Positions 48,751 to 58,764 of a stretch of 64,000 nucleotides of DNA are shown here, in pieces. A program made the position numbers and the translations under genes. The notes beneath the pieces are model-generated. The model worked only from the letters and a program-made list of their open reading frames with translations. It was not told the origin of the DNA and searched no databases. Location: the NCBI GenBank assembly GCA_963682055.1, contig OY821749.1, forward strand, positions 26,915,631-26,979,630. Reading direction: 5' to 3'. This DNA is from Primula veris (Eukaryota > Streptophyta > Magnoliopsida > Ericales > Primulaceae). Every line of letters begins with the position of its first letter. Within the stretch, counting starts at the first letter, position 1.

Positions 48751-50684
48751 TTATAAATCAGGTTCAAGATAATTTGACCCCAAATCATCTTGCGAGGCTC
48801 TTCCTTTAAGCTCGACATGGAACATGTTTGATTCTATGTATGTCTCGATGCTTGTAATTATAATGCTTAGCTCATTATGGTCTTTACCTGTTTTAAGCGC
48901 CTTCACAAAATCATGATGAACGGCATTCAATAGCTTCTTAAACTAGTTTTTGTAACTTCTGTGCAGAGAGAGTATTCTGCCACTTCAAGGAATGCTTGCA
49001 ATGCCACAGCTGTATACAGATTCGCTGGGAGAGAACTCAGAAACCGAGCAAGCCATGCCCTACCTTCTTCTATACCATGTGTGTTCCGAACATTTTGAAT
49101 TTCAGTCTGGATAAGAGCTCCATATAATTTCATATAAGATCTCATCCGTGATATATAGCTCTCTTCACTCTCAGTTTCTCCATCAGTTTCAATATAACCA
49201 ATAATTTTCTTATAGGTTTCATGTGAATCGTAGGCTGTCTTAACGTAATGACTATAATTTGGCACTGTATAGATGCAAACCATATTCAATTTGGCAAGAA
49301 TACGATCCATTACCAATGGGATCTGAGAAGAACAGCAGTGATGATATAGGCTTACGGGAAAACAGCAAAGCTATTGTTCGTACATAGAGTTACAATCTTC
49401 TCGGCAAAGTGAGTTTCGAACTTGGGTCTGCTGGAAAATAATGCACTGTCACAACCATCTGGACTGCACACACTTATGAAAATTTCACAATATATATTAA
49501 TTATTTAGATCCGCTGGTTTTTTTCCTAACTCGCTATTTACGCTTTTGGTCCAAAATTTCGTGCCTTTTGCGCTTTTGGTCCCATATAGCACGATTTTAG
49601 CGCAATTCCAGCCAAATAGTGGTTTTCGATGCGTTTTTTTTCCAAAAATCGTTATTTCGCGCTATATAGCGCGATTTTTAAAACATTGATACTGATAGAT
49701 AGGGGACAAGAAGGATAGAAGAAAATCCTAGTCAATAGTTTGTCACAGTTTCTTACTTTCTCGTTGGTAACGCTAGTTTTTCTGATAATTCTTTGTGTTT
49801 TTGATCCATGCGTAGCCAGATTACTAGAAAAATCAATCCCTAAGGCTGCATTTTTATCAACTTTTCCTTGTAAATTTGCTGTCTTCTCGTTTCAATCCTC
49901 AGAGCATTTTCTGCCCCTTTGACTAACTATTCTTCTTTCTGAAGCGCATCAGAAACAGATTTATTGGACACATCAGTTGCTTGGTTTGATGATGTGGCGG
50001 ACATTTCTGAAGCAACCTTATCGGATGCTTCTTTTGCTGCCCTCTTCTCAGCTTCTAATGCCTACTACTTTTGCTTTTTTAGCCATCTTCCTCTCAGCCT
50101 CAAGTCTAGTCTCTGTTTCAGCTCTCGTCTCTTCTTGCCGCAATTGCTGCATCATATTTTATTTTCCTTTCTTCCTATTTGGGATTTATGTTCATGGTCC
50201 CTTTTAATAACAGTCAAGTGATTATCAAGAGTCTCTGCATATCAACATTTTTCTTAATTTCAGCAAGAGCAGAATTGAGCTTCTTCTTCTCATTTATCAG
50301 ATCATTCTCGTATGCAGAAATATAGTTTCTGACTTCCTCCGTAATCTTAGTTTGATTCTCATAGCTTAGCTCCGACAAAGCACCTTCAAGCACCTCCGTA
50401 ATCCTTATGTATTTAACTAGGGGACTCATCTTCAAAATCCTCGGTATCGCTGGCATAATGCTCATAGCATTTAAATCTTGTACCCACAACCATTTGACTG
50501 CTATGCTCCTCCTCGTCACTAGCTTCTTCTCTATGGAATTAATTTCTAATAGAAAAGTATCGAAACTCCAATCGTGCTGAGGATCGATCCCATTAACACT
50601 TTTCAAACACTTTAATTCCAGTTTAACAGCTACCATTATTGAAAAGATTATTTCTTTAGAGATACATTGCTTCTGGGTAGTCAC
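48751..50684 (-). pseudogene. GLE1: GLE1 mRNA export factor, intron-less disrupted copy
   Basis: GLE1 works at the cytoplasmic face of nuclear pores, activating the DEAD-box helicase of mRNA export with inositol hexakisphosphate. This minus-strand copy spans most of the protein. In order it shows LKCLKSVNGIDPQHDWSFDT at the N-terminus; an acidic DEEEHSSQMVVGTRF in another frame; ALSELSYENQTKITEEV; a charged helix AEKRAAKEASDKVASEMS; DFSSNLATHGSKTQ; CPLSIS; MDRILAKLNMVCIYTVPNY; SYMKLYGALIQTEIQNV; GRAWLARFLSSLPANLYTAV; and a tail ending EPDL with TAA at 48751. At least five frame changes, several stops and a ~290-bp transposon piece (49404-49693) break it. No intron-like gaps are visible between segments, which suggests a processed retrocopy. 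The frames at 48927-49316 and 50214-50684 are its longest surviving pieces. Confidence 0.8.
49404..49693 (-). mobile_element. truncated copy of the Mutator-like element family inside the GLE1 pseudogene
   Basis: This segment matches 54638-54930 closely. Shared words include GAGTTTCGAAC, CTGGACTGCA-like, AATATATATT, CGCTATTTACGCTTTTGGTC and TATAGCGCGATTTT, and it ends in TTTTAAAACA. The other half of the element is missing. It interrupts GLE1 between the codons for CPLSIS and the conserved EKIV segment. Confidence 0.7.
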
Positions 50685-51773
50685 AGATTGCTCTGTTTCA
50701 GTTTATAACGTAAATATTGCTTCTGGGTAGTCACATGTCAATATAATTATATAAGAACATATTTCTTGCGGAACGACTTCAATAGTAAATCCACGAGTGA
50801 TCAAAGTTCTTAAAAGTGCTAAAACCACCAATTTATGAGTATACCTTCAATACCTTTTATCTTATTTTTACATGAAATGGAAGAGCGAGCTCAACCTAAA
50901 AGCTGGACGTCAAAATGCATATAAAAGAAATGCAGGTTTAGGCTAGAAAAAACAAGGAAGTTCAACCTTACAAGGTGAAAGTCGCTCGTCGGATGAGAGT
51001 ATAGAACTTATTCTGATTTGGAAGCTAAAAACAAGAATAAACCGAACTTGGGAAATAAAAAACATTCTATGGTCACTAGGGGACATAAAGTGAAAACCAA
51101 ATGGTAATTTGGGATAGTGGCTTATGTAAAACTCTAAAACCGGTATAGATGCAGATGAGGATTGGGTGTGCTTGGTTGAAGATTTTTCTTTGGATCTTTA
51201 TCTTGCATCAACTTATTTTATAATCGCTGTGTTTTTTTTCTTAATTGCTTGTATTAGTTTCACTTTGTATGTTGAAACTTGTCTCTCTAGCTCTTTTTCC
51301 GAATTCCTATGTACATACCACGAGTGAGGTGTTTTCACTCATCTTTGAAATGCATTTTTTCTTTTGCGAAAAAAAAAAGAAGAAGAAGGTGAAAGTCAAA
51401 TGTTAAGCAACTTAAAGCATAGAAAATGAGCTACAAAGAACTGTAATTAAATAAACTCTTTATAAGTTATACTACTGTACCTTTTTAAGCTGACTGCATC
51501 ATATTCTTTGAGAATAAGTCTTTTTCCTTCGTAAAAGATACAGGCAAACAAACCCGTTATGGTCTAGTTGTTGTTAAGCTTACAAAGTACCTTTTTTTCG
51601 AAGTCTCAAATAAAGCAAGTCATTTTTTTGGTTCTGCTAGCTGGATAATTAAATGAGGAAAAGAAAAACAAGATGTTTACCTTTTTGAAAACCGCAGCCT
51701 CAAGCCTCGTTCACCCTAAGTTCTAAAATTGCAAATGATTTCCAGAATGACAGCTCAACGAATTAAATAAGTA
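50685..51773. other. intergenic, no gene seen
   Basis: It holds a short direct repeat (ATTGCTTCTGGGTAGTCACA at 50667-50686 and 50717-50736), the first copy being in the GLE1 pseudogene edge. A stretch near 50880-51380 ends in an A run and could be an old retroposon tail, but no protein or promoter motif supports this. Confidence 0.45.
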
Positions 51774-51910
51774 CATCTTTGAGTAGCGACACCGTCAAGT
51801 ACTAGTTACAATGCAGATGACGATGCTTATTTCTTGGGCATGGTCTGTAATATATTTCTATCGGTACAATTGACAATGAAGATTCGACTGACTAAATGAA
51901 TAATCGTTGT
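51774..51910 (+). pseudogene. second remnant of the same F-box gene, 3' end only
   Basis: TCTTTGAGTAGCGACACCGT and GACGATGCTTATTTCTTGGG followed by CATGGTCTGTAATAT align with 47488-47560 of the F-box pseudogene (TCTTTGAGTGGTGAAATCAT, GACAATGCTTCTTTGTTGGG, CACGGTCCGTGATTT). The frame is destroyed (TAG after GTCAAGTAC). Only the last ~130 bp were recognised, so borders are approximate. Confidence 0.5.
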
Positions 51911-54422
51911 AATAGTAATATTGCTGCAAAGAGGAATTGGAGTCACCAAAAGTCTATCTTTCCCCAGTTTTTTAAGAAACTATTAATTATGATGATGAAT
52001 TAATTTTCAAATGAATATATATGGGGATACACTTTCCTTTTTTTTTGGTAACCAAGTTCTTCCAATTTAAGGTTCAGTGTTCAAGGGTAAATGCCCTGTC
52101 AATGTGCAAACGAAAATATGTACCATTATTAGTTCAAAATAACAGTTTTTATTAATCCATAAGTTGTAAATTATCTGATCGTAACTTTGGTTCTCCTAGT
52201 CGAAAAGTTAAATAGTTTAGGAAGGTAGTTATTATATGGTTTACTAAGCTTTTATCATATGTATAGTTTTTTAAATTTTAGTTTATGCACAATACAAAAT
52301 TCATGATTTTCATTTGTTTTCCAAATACAAATCATTGATTATTAGTAGCAAATTTTACGTCTAAAATTAAACTTTTACATTTAAATAAACTTCTATATTT
52401 AAAATATAGATTATTGACTCATATTAAATACAAATTTTAATGTTTCATATGTTTTATATTTCGAACTAAAACTTAAATAAATTGTATTTTATGGGCGTAC
52501 ACTTAATAAAAGATTAAAAAATGGACCAGCCATAAATTGCCCTATTTATTTTGGTTATTGCTGCTTATTCATTTTGTCTTTTTATTAACCATTCTGTTAA
52601 TTTTTGGCGGCTTTTATCAGACTAGGGGGTTGGAAACAAATTATATAGTGACCTAAACACAAACAAACTCGTCTCCCAAAAGAAATAAAAATTACTCATG
52701 CACCAAAAACTGGAACCAAAAACAAACAAATTACCTGTATTTAATTGTTGAAGTCGGAGTTGTTTTTTTTTTTTTTTTTTTTTATCAATTTTGCAGATCC
52801 CTGTGATTTTTAATTATTTGTCATCTTAGGTGCATCATGCATGTTTCTCAAACTTGCATTCCTGTTTTTCAGACTTACATTCAGCCGTAATGACTTGATT
52901 GTGCCTAAGTGTATGTTTGACATTAACTTTTTAAAGCTTTTTTAGCCTTTTGCTTTTAAAAAGTCACATGCGTTTGGTATCACTGCTTTTTTTAGCTTTT
53001 AAAAATTTAGATTTTAAAGAAAAATAACTAGAAAAGTTAAAACCAAAAAAGCCACACATTTTAGATATTTTGATAGCTTTCTCGCCATCATTTTTATAAT
53101 TTAAATGAATATTGATTTTATCTGAACTAAAGTTTTATTCGTATGTTTAACGTATTACTCGTCATTTCGATATGATATTTAGAAAATTATCAAAAGAAAT
53201 GTCTTACAAGTCAATTTTGATTGGAAAATTAAAAGGATATTAGCTAATCTCAAATATCAATATGAAATCTAGCTTTTAAAATTTTTTTGTCAAACACTCA
53301 TTACATGTTTTTAAAAGCTATATTTTCTCTTACTTATTTTTGAAAGTATCTTTTTGATCGAAAAAGCCGATGTCAAATAAGTTTTTTTATTTATTTTTTT
53401 GTGTGGAAGTCTAAACTCACATTCAGCCTTAATACTGTTCTGGAAATATTACACGCTCTGAAATATTACATGCAAAAATCAAGTACCTCTAGTAATATCG
53501 AATCCTAATATTGCAATAGATGAACAGAAAATTGGTTTTTTTTCATTTAATGAATTCTCTTGTTCCTTAGCTGCAATTGCTTGACTTGGAATAAATATTG
53601 GGTATATGTCGAATCATATTCCACTAAAGATTTTATATGTTTCATGTGATTTAACGTGCCTCAGTACCTACCTTGATTTTAGTTAGTCTAAAAATTACCC
53701 TTACTTTCAAAATTGTCGAGGATCCTTTTGCTATAGTGTGACTAATGTCGTTAATGGTTTTTTTGTGTGGAAAGCATACCGTTCAGGTTCTCGTGATCTG
53801 TAATACGCTTAACTTTCAAAGAAAAAAAAAAGCATACCCCAGTTTCCTTAGTTCTTTCAGATTTCCTAACCAAAATTATGGAAAAGTTTGCAGAAATTTC
53901 AATTCCAATTTGCAAATTGCAACTTTGGAGTTGAGATATTGTTTAAGAGTGTTCATATGGATTCAGAAGATGATGCAGTTGTCCTTGCAAGAAGACATTG
54001 GGATGGTGGGAAGTAATTTCCACATTTCATCTATCAACAAATTTTGGTTTGTGAGTGCTACACCATTTTCTTGTCACCGAAGAAGTACTAATAGCAACAA
54101 TTATTTTAAAAGGCTTGAAATAGGATGCACTGTATTTTGAAGAAACAGCACATATATATCATATCTGTCAAAAGTCCTGTATATTGTAATACTATAATAT
54201 AGGTGGGAATTGAACTTACCTATATATGATGATTTAAACAAGAAAGGGCCTTAGTATAAAAGGTACATACTTGTAAATTGTAGTGAAGAAGTTCTTGAAT
54301 CCGACGAAGATGAGCAAATTTTATTTGACCTCGTCTCCCTTGCACTCATGTTTTCTACTGTTTGATATCACAATTAACCTATGTCTGAGGTTCGTTGGAC
54401 ACTCTGAATCATTGTTAATGTA
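51911..54422. other. intergenic, no gene seen
   Basis: Contains a T run (52765-52784) and, around 52900-53390, a degenerate repeat with GTTTGG / AGCTTTTAAA words related to those in the ABCB29 intron 1 and the RPA14 intron array. The 131-codon frame at 53745-54140 has no recognisable family and no promoter, and is not called as a gene. Confidence 0.5.
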
Positions 54423-54431
54423 ATTAAGATC

Positions 54432-54932
54432 AGTGTTTTAAATAGCGTTATCGCTATCGTAGCGTTTTTTCGAAAGAAACGCTAAAAGCGCTAATAGCGT
54501 TGCTATATAGCGCTTTGCGGTGTATTTTTTTTTGTCTAAATATGCACTAAACTTTAGAATATATAACAAAAAAAAAATAAAAAAAAATATAGTTATATTA
54601 GATAGTAATAAAAAAAAATCAAAAAAAAATTGATGTTGGTGAGTTTCGAACCCAAGTCTGCTGCAAATTACAGCACAGTCTTAACCATTTGGACTGCAGA
54701 CACTTTAATGAAAATTGCACAATATATATTTATTATTTAGATCCGCTGTTTTTTTTTTAACTCGCTATTTACGCTTTTGGTCCAGAATTTCGCGATTTTT
54801 GCGCTTTTGGTCCCCTATAGCGAGATTTTAGCCCAATTCCATCCAAAATCGTGATTTTTCGTTGCGTTTTTTTACCAAAAAAGCGCTATTTCGCGCTACA
54901 TAGCGCTATGTAGCGCGAATTTTAAAACAGAG
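54432..54932. mobile_element. Mutator-like non-autonomous element (501 bp) with 9-bp target duplication
   Basis: The flanking 9-bp sequences ATTAAGATC (54423-54431 and 54933-54941) are identical, the duplication size of Mutator-like elements. The ends AGTGTTTTAAATAGCG and, reversed, CTCTGTTTTAAAATTCGCGC are imperfect inverted repeats, and both edges are full of TAGCGCTA / CGCTATAGCG words. A tRNA-like segment sits inside. There is no transposase. A truncated relative is at 49404-49693. Confidence 0.7.
54641..54700 (-). repeat. tRNA-like pol III promoter segment inside the Mutator-like element
   Basis: Read on the minus strand, TGGTTAAGACTG (A-box-like, 54676-54687) is followed by GGGTTCGAAACTC (B-box-like, 54641-54653) at tRNA-like spacing, then an A-rich region beyond. 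It does not fold as a full tRNA by eye, so a captured SINE head or tRNA relic is more likely than a working tRNA gene. Confidence 0.5.
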
Positions 54933-54941
54933 ATTAAGATC

Positions 54942-55871
54942 AATATTATCACTCAAGGACCTTTGTTTCGGAAAAAAAAAATCTATTTAGTAAGCGTATA
55001 TTACCTCGGTTATTTCTTAGCTTACCTGTTTTTTTTCTTTTCAAATTTACGAGACTTGTTATTGAAACACTTTAAGTTGGGGAAGACGGACAAAGATAGG
55101 AAGTCGCTCAAACAAGTGATATTCAGTTTTCATCGTATTTAAAGCTGTGCCTAATTCTACGTGAGCTAGAGGAGTGGCTCTGAAACATAAAACAGGCTAG
55201 CAGTGTATGATTCTGGTTTAAAGCATTGCCTTAACTGTATTTCGTTCTGGCTTTCTTTCGCTGACCTAGAAAAGATGAATGTTTGATATTTTAAATTTTT
55301 AGTCATAAAGCTTCATTCCTTTGTCAATAAGAACGCTGTTATCAAAATCTGAACATATTTACCTTGTCATAAAAAAGAAATCAATGTCTCCTGGTTTTAT
55401 TAAACTCAATGGTCACTGACTCACTCGCACACAGCAAAAAGTTAACAATATCCCGATTATTAGCGTCGTGGCCGGATAATCTTTTTCAATGATAAATGAT
55501 CCACGAGAGCAGAAATTTTTCATCAGTAAAGTCATTAAAGTAATCGAAGAGTGTACCGAGTATGAAAAGACCCATTGCTTGTACAAGAACGAAACCTACA
55601 CCGTTCAATCCAAAGCCAAACAATTATAACGAAACAGAACCATCCCAAACAAATAAATACAAAGGTACCTAAAACAAGCTTTAGAACCCAACTTTGTTAT
55701 CAAACTCCTAACTAAATCTTCTTTAGAATGGGAAAATGAAATCCACATAAACCCAACTAGTTATCAAACCCCTAAGAATGTAATCGAAATAAAAAGTAAG
55801 CGATAACGATCAAACGTACCCGTGGCATCGACGCCATTGTTGTAAAAAAAATAAACGTAAAGTCGGCGTAA
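54942..55871. other. intergenic, no gene seen
   Basis: No coding or repeat structure recognised; the last few hundred bases are probably the 3' UTR of the glutaredoxin-like gene. Confidence 0.5.
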
Positions 55872-57005
55872 CTAACAGCAAATGGGGCATTGTATTAGCC
55901 CATTCTCATTACATTCAACACACCTAATTTTGTTATCCCCGTCTTCATCAAATACCTTACAACTACCGCAACAATCCATACACATCACGAACCGTATCCC
56001 AGCGCACCCGTCACACACATTTGTCACCCCTCTCGGAATCCCATCAAACAAAATTCCCAATTTACCCTCCTCCTCTAATTTCACCACCTCATCAACTCCC
56101 CCAATTAGCCTCCCTTTCACAAACAAAACAGGCACTTTTGCCTCTTTTACTCCTATTAGTTCCCTAAATTCCTCTTTATACCCTGAGTCCATCGATATAT
56201 CCCGTTCTATAAATAAAATATCATGTGATTCCACGATTGATCTAACGGTATTACATTGCTCAAAGGTCTTTCTAATACCCCTTAAAGTGGTGGTGTACAA
56301 AACAACCGAGTTTTCTCCCCCTGGTGGGCACTTTTTCTCAAACAAGTAGAGTATGGGATCAAAACTCGTGGAAATCATTGAATTAGGCGTTTCAAATATC
56401 ATATTCTTGATCTGCTCCTCTTCTTCAGACAATTCCTTCTCGAAAAAAGCCACGAGTTCCGGATCAAATAAAGGACTCAAGTTTTTCGTTAATGAACAAA
56501 CCGAATTAGTCCTTGAACATTCTGATTTCACGACGTTCGTATACTCAACTGGTGACCGGTCCCACACGATCTCACCCAAATTCGACCCTCTCAAAGGGGT
56601 TCTAGGGGTAAAACTAGGCCTATGAGAAAAACCCAAGTTCTCTTTTCCACCAAACTTCTTCGAATTCTTCGTCGAACCCATCGAGTTAAACAACTTCAAG
56701 GGACTTTTAGTGAAAAAGATGGGAGTTTTCGGGCTCTTTTTTGAAAAGAACGAAAAGGATTCGTCTTCTCCTTCTTCTTCAAGACCCTTCATAAGTTCAA
56801 AAGTGTCTATAGTTTCGTATTCTTCTCGAAGAGGAGACGCTCTTTTCTTAGGATCAACGGGAATCTCTCGAAGAGATTGATTTTGTTCTAGTTTGAGAAA
56901 ACCATAAGTGGTTGAAGTAAGAGAAACAACATGATCTGAGCAATTTCCAAACACCAAATCTTTTGAAAAATCTTTTCGAAATAATTTTGATGAAGCACAA
57001 CCCAT
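55872..57005 (-). CDS. glutaredoxin-like protein with N-myristoylation start and Cys-rich C-terminus
   Basis: Single-exon gene of 377 residues. It belongs to the plant glutaredoxin family proteins that have a long N-terminal extension (like Arabidopsis At5g39865 and At3g28850). The start at 57005 is preferred over the in-frame ATG at 57020 because it gives MGCASSKLF, a good N-myristoylation and palmitoylation signal for membrane attachment. The middle ~220 residues are Ser- and charge-rich and probably disordered. The glutaredoxin-like fold (about residues 230-330) starts ENSVVLYTTTLRGIRKTFEQ and lacks the usual CPYC/CGFS active site, so redox catalysis is doubtful. Preserved are KVPVLFVKGRLIGGVDEV (the cis-Pro and GG glutathione-binding parts). 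The tail has CDGC, CMDCC, CVEC and CPICC, a DnaJ-like zinc-binding pattern. Function is unknown. Confidence 0.9.
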   Translation of the reverse strand: MGCASSKLFRKDFSKDLVFGNCSDHVVSLTSTTYGFLKLEQNQSLREIPVDPKKRASPLREEYETIDTFELMKGLEEEGEDESFSFFSKKSPKTPIFFTKSPLKLFNSMGSTKNSKKFGGKENLGFSHRPSFTPRTPLRGSNLGEIVWDRSPVEYTNVVKSECSRTNSVCSLTKNLSPLFDPELVAFFEKELSEEEEQIKNMIFETPNSMISTSFDPILYLFEKKCPPGGENSVVLYTTTLRGIRKTFEQCNTVRSIVESHDILFIERDISMDSGYKEEFRELIGVKEAKVPVLFVKGRLIGGVDEVVKLEEEGKLGILFDGIPRGVTNVCDGCAGIRFVMCMDCCGSCKVFDEDGDNKIRCVECNENGLIQCPICC

Positions 57006-58764
57006 ATTTGTTTTGTTCAAAGAATGTTTTGAGTTTAATAATGTGCTATTTTTTCATGTGAAATTTCTATATTGTGGTTTTCAAGTGGAGAAGTGGGGAG
57101 AAAATAATCAGAGAAAAAAGGGATTATGGGAGTTACTCTTTTTTGAAAGGGTAATTAACGGTCCTCAAATGTTTTTATTTTTAGATTTTTATTCTATTTG
57201 ATGCTAATAGTTTTCAGTTGGTACATAATTAAACCATTTCTTAAATATAAACAATAAATGCCCCCCCCTCCCCCCCCCTCCTCAAAAAAAAAGTGATATT
57301 TTCTCCTTTCACATTTTGTAATCCCTCCGTTTTAAAAAAAAAAGTGTGATAAAATGATAAGAATCGTAAAATTTCACTCAGTTATATCGTATCCAAGCCG
57401 GATTTTTTTAAGAAACATGTAATATGACAAGGAATTTTAAAAAATTATAGCAATTTTATGAATTATTTAAAAAAAAATCTATGTTGTTTAGGGTGTTATG
57501 ACTTATGAATGATTTCTAAAAGTTGGCCGATCAATTATGATGAAGGAAGAATCATGCTAAAAAATACAAATTTAAAGGAAAGGGGAGATAACCTTAAAAT
57601 TTATGACTACGCCTAATTTTATAGACAAATAGATCAATTGATATCAGTTCCGTCATTTAGAAAGAAAAAAAACTGTGTATGTTAAAAGACTATTACTTTC
57701 TTAGTCAAAATTGAGGAATAATACAATTTTAATCAACAAATTTTTATAATCTCATCCAAAACTATGTGAACCAAATAAATAGCAGATGAAACTTTGTAGA
57801 CCAATGTTGTTAAATAGGCCTTTTAAAAAACTGTAGAACGGTTACCACTTACAAAAAAGAAAATAAAAAGTCCAAATTACTAAAATCCATTAATTTTCCA
57901 GTAAATAAAAATTGGCATTTCATTGCAATAAAAATTTCGCCAAAAATGACAAGGAAGTTAATATCACCAAAACGATGGAGACGACTAACGGAATTTAAGA
58001 GTAAGTGTTATGTTAATGGAGTTTATTTTATTGGTAATCGTTCGATCTTGATACTCTTTTTTGTCTTTTTATCTTCAATTTAGACTTGTATAAGATGTTG
58101 TAACTGGAATTAACATGACAATAATAGAACAAAGCAGTATTATTTTCCTTGACAACTTCAGTACAAATTTTGCCTTTTAGGTATGGTATCGCGCTCAGTT
58201 TTACCATATTTATATCTCTATTGCTCTCAATTTAAAAGTTAAAACATCATTTTCCATGTCTTATGGGGGTCATTGTAAACTAACATTATCCACCTTCGAG
58301 TTAAATAGGATTGTTATTCTAGAAAATGTATTTATTCAATCATGTTCTGATATCACTTAATTAGTGAAATGCCTAACACTTTGCTCTGGAAAATGACACT
58401 TATATATCAAAATTTTCAAGATGGATAGTTGTTAATGTGAACATATTGATATGCTATTTCATACGTTCAACATGATTATATGCTCTTTCATAATTCCTTA
58501 TTTTCGGTTTCGAAATCTACTACCAGCTAATGAGACAATCAAATGACACTTATGAGATGAACAACATAGTCCAATTCATAGTTTTTCAATAGGAGTATTT
58601 GTTATGCATCGCATAGAATATCTATGTGCCAACTCAATCTCGCCTTTTTGTTATCGAGTTGTGATGACATTTATAGCCACGAAGAGTTGTAAGGATATTT
58701 GTATTGCCAAACTCAATGTGTTTTTTTTTACTATTCCCCTGCAGAATCTTGGAATTTGGATATA
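57006..58764. other. intergenic between divergent glutaredoxin-like and reticulon genes
   Basis: Both promoters must lie here. Noted are a C-rich run near 57261-57282 and a CCCTCCGTTTTAAAA segment at about 57322 that resembles a decayed MITE end. An acceptor-like CCCCTGCAG ends at 58744, so the reticulon gene probably has an upstream non-coding exon. Confidence 0.5.

Noticed and set aside
53745..54140. 131-codon plus-strand frame
   Set aside because: No recognisable family, signal or splice context; composition like random AT-rich DNA. A short alternative-frame peptide (MDSEDDAVVLARRHWDGG) looked protein-like but stops at once.
54641..54700. Functional tRNA gene on the minus strand
   Set aside because: A and B boxes are present but no acceptor stem or anticodon arm could be paired; it is repeated inside a transposon family.
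55882..56349. 155-codon plus-strand frame
   Set aside because: Antisense shadow of the glutaredoxin-like gene, low-complexity Ser/Pro composition.
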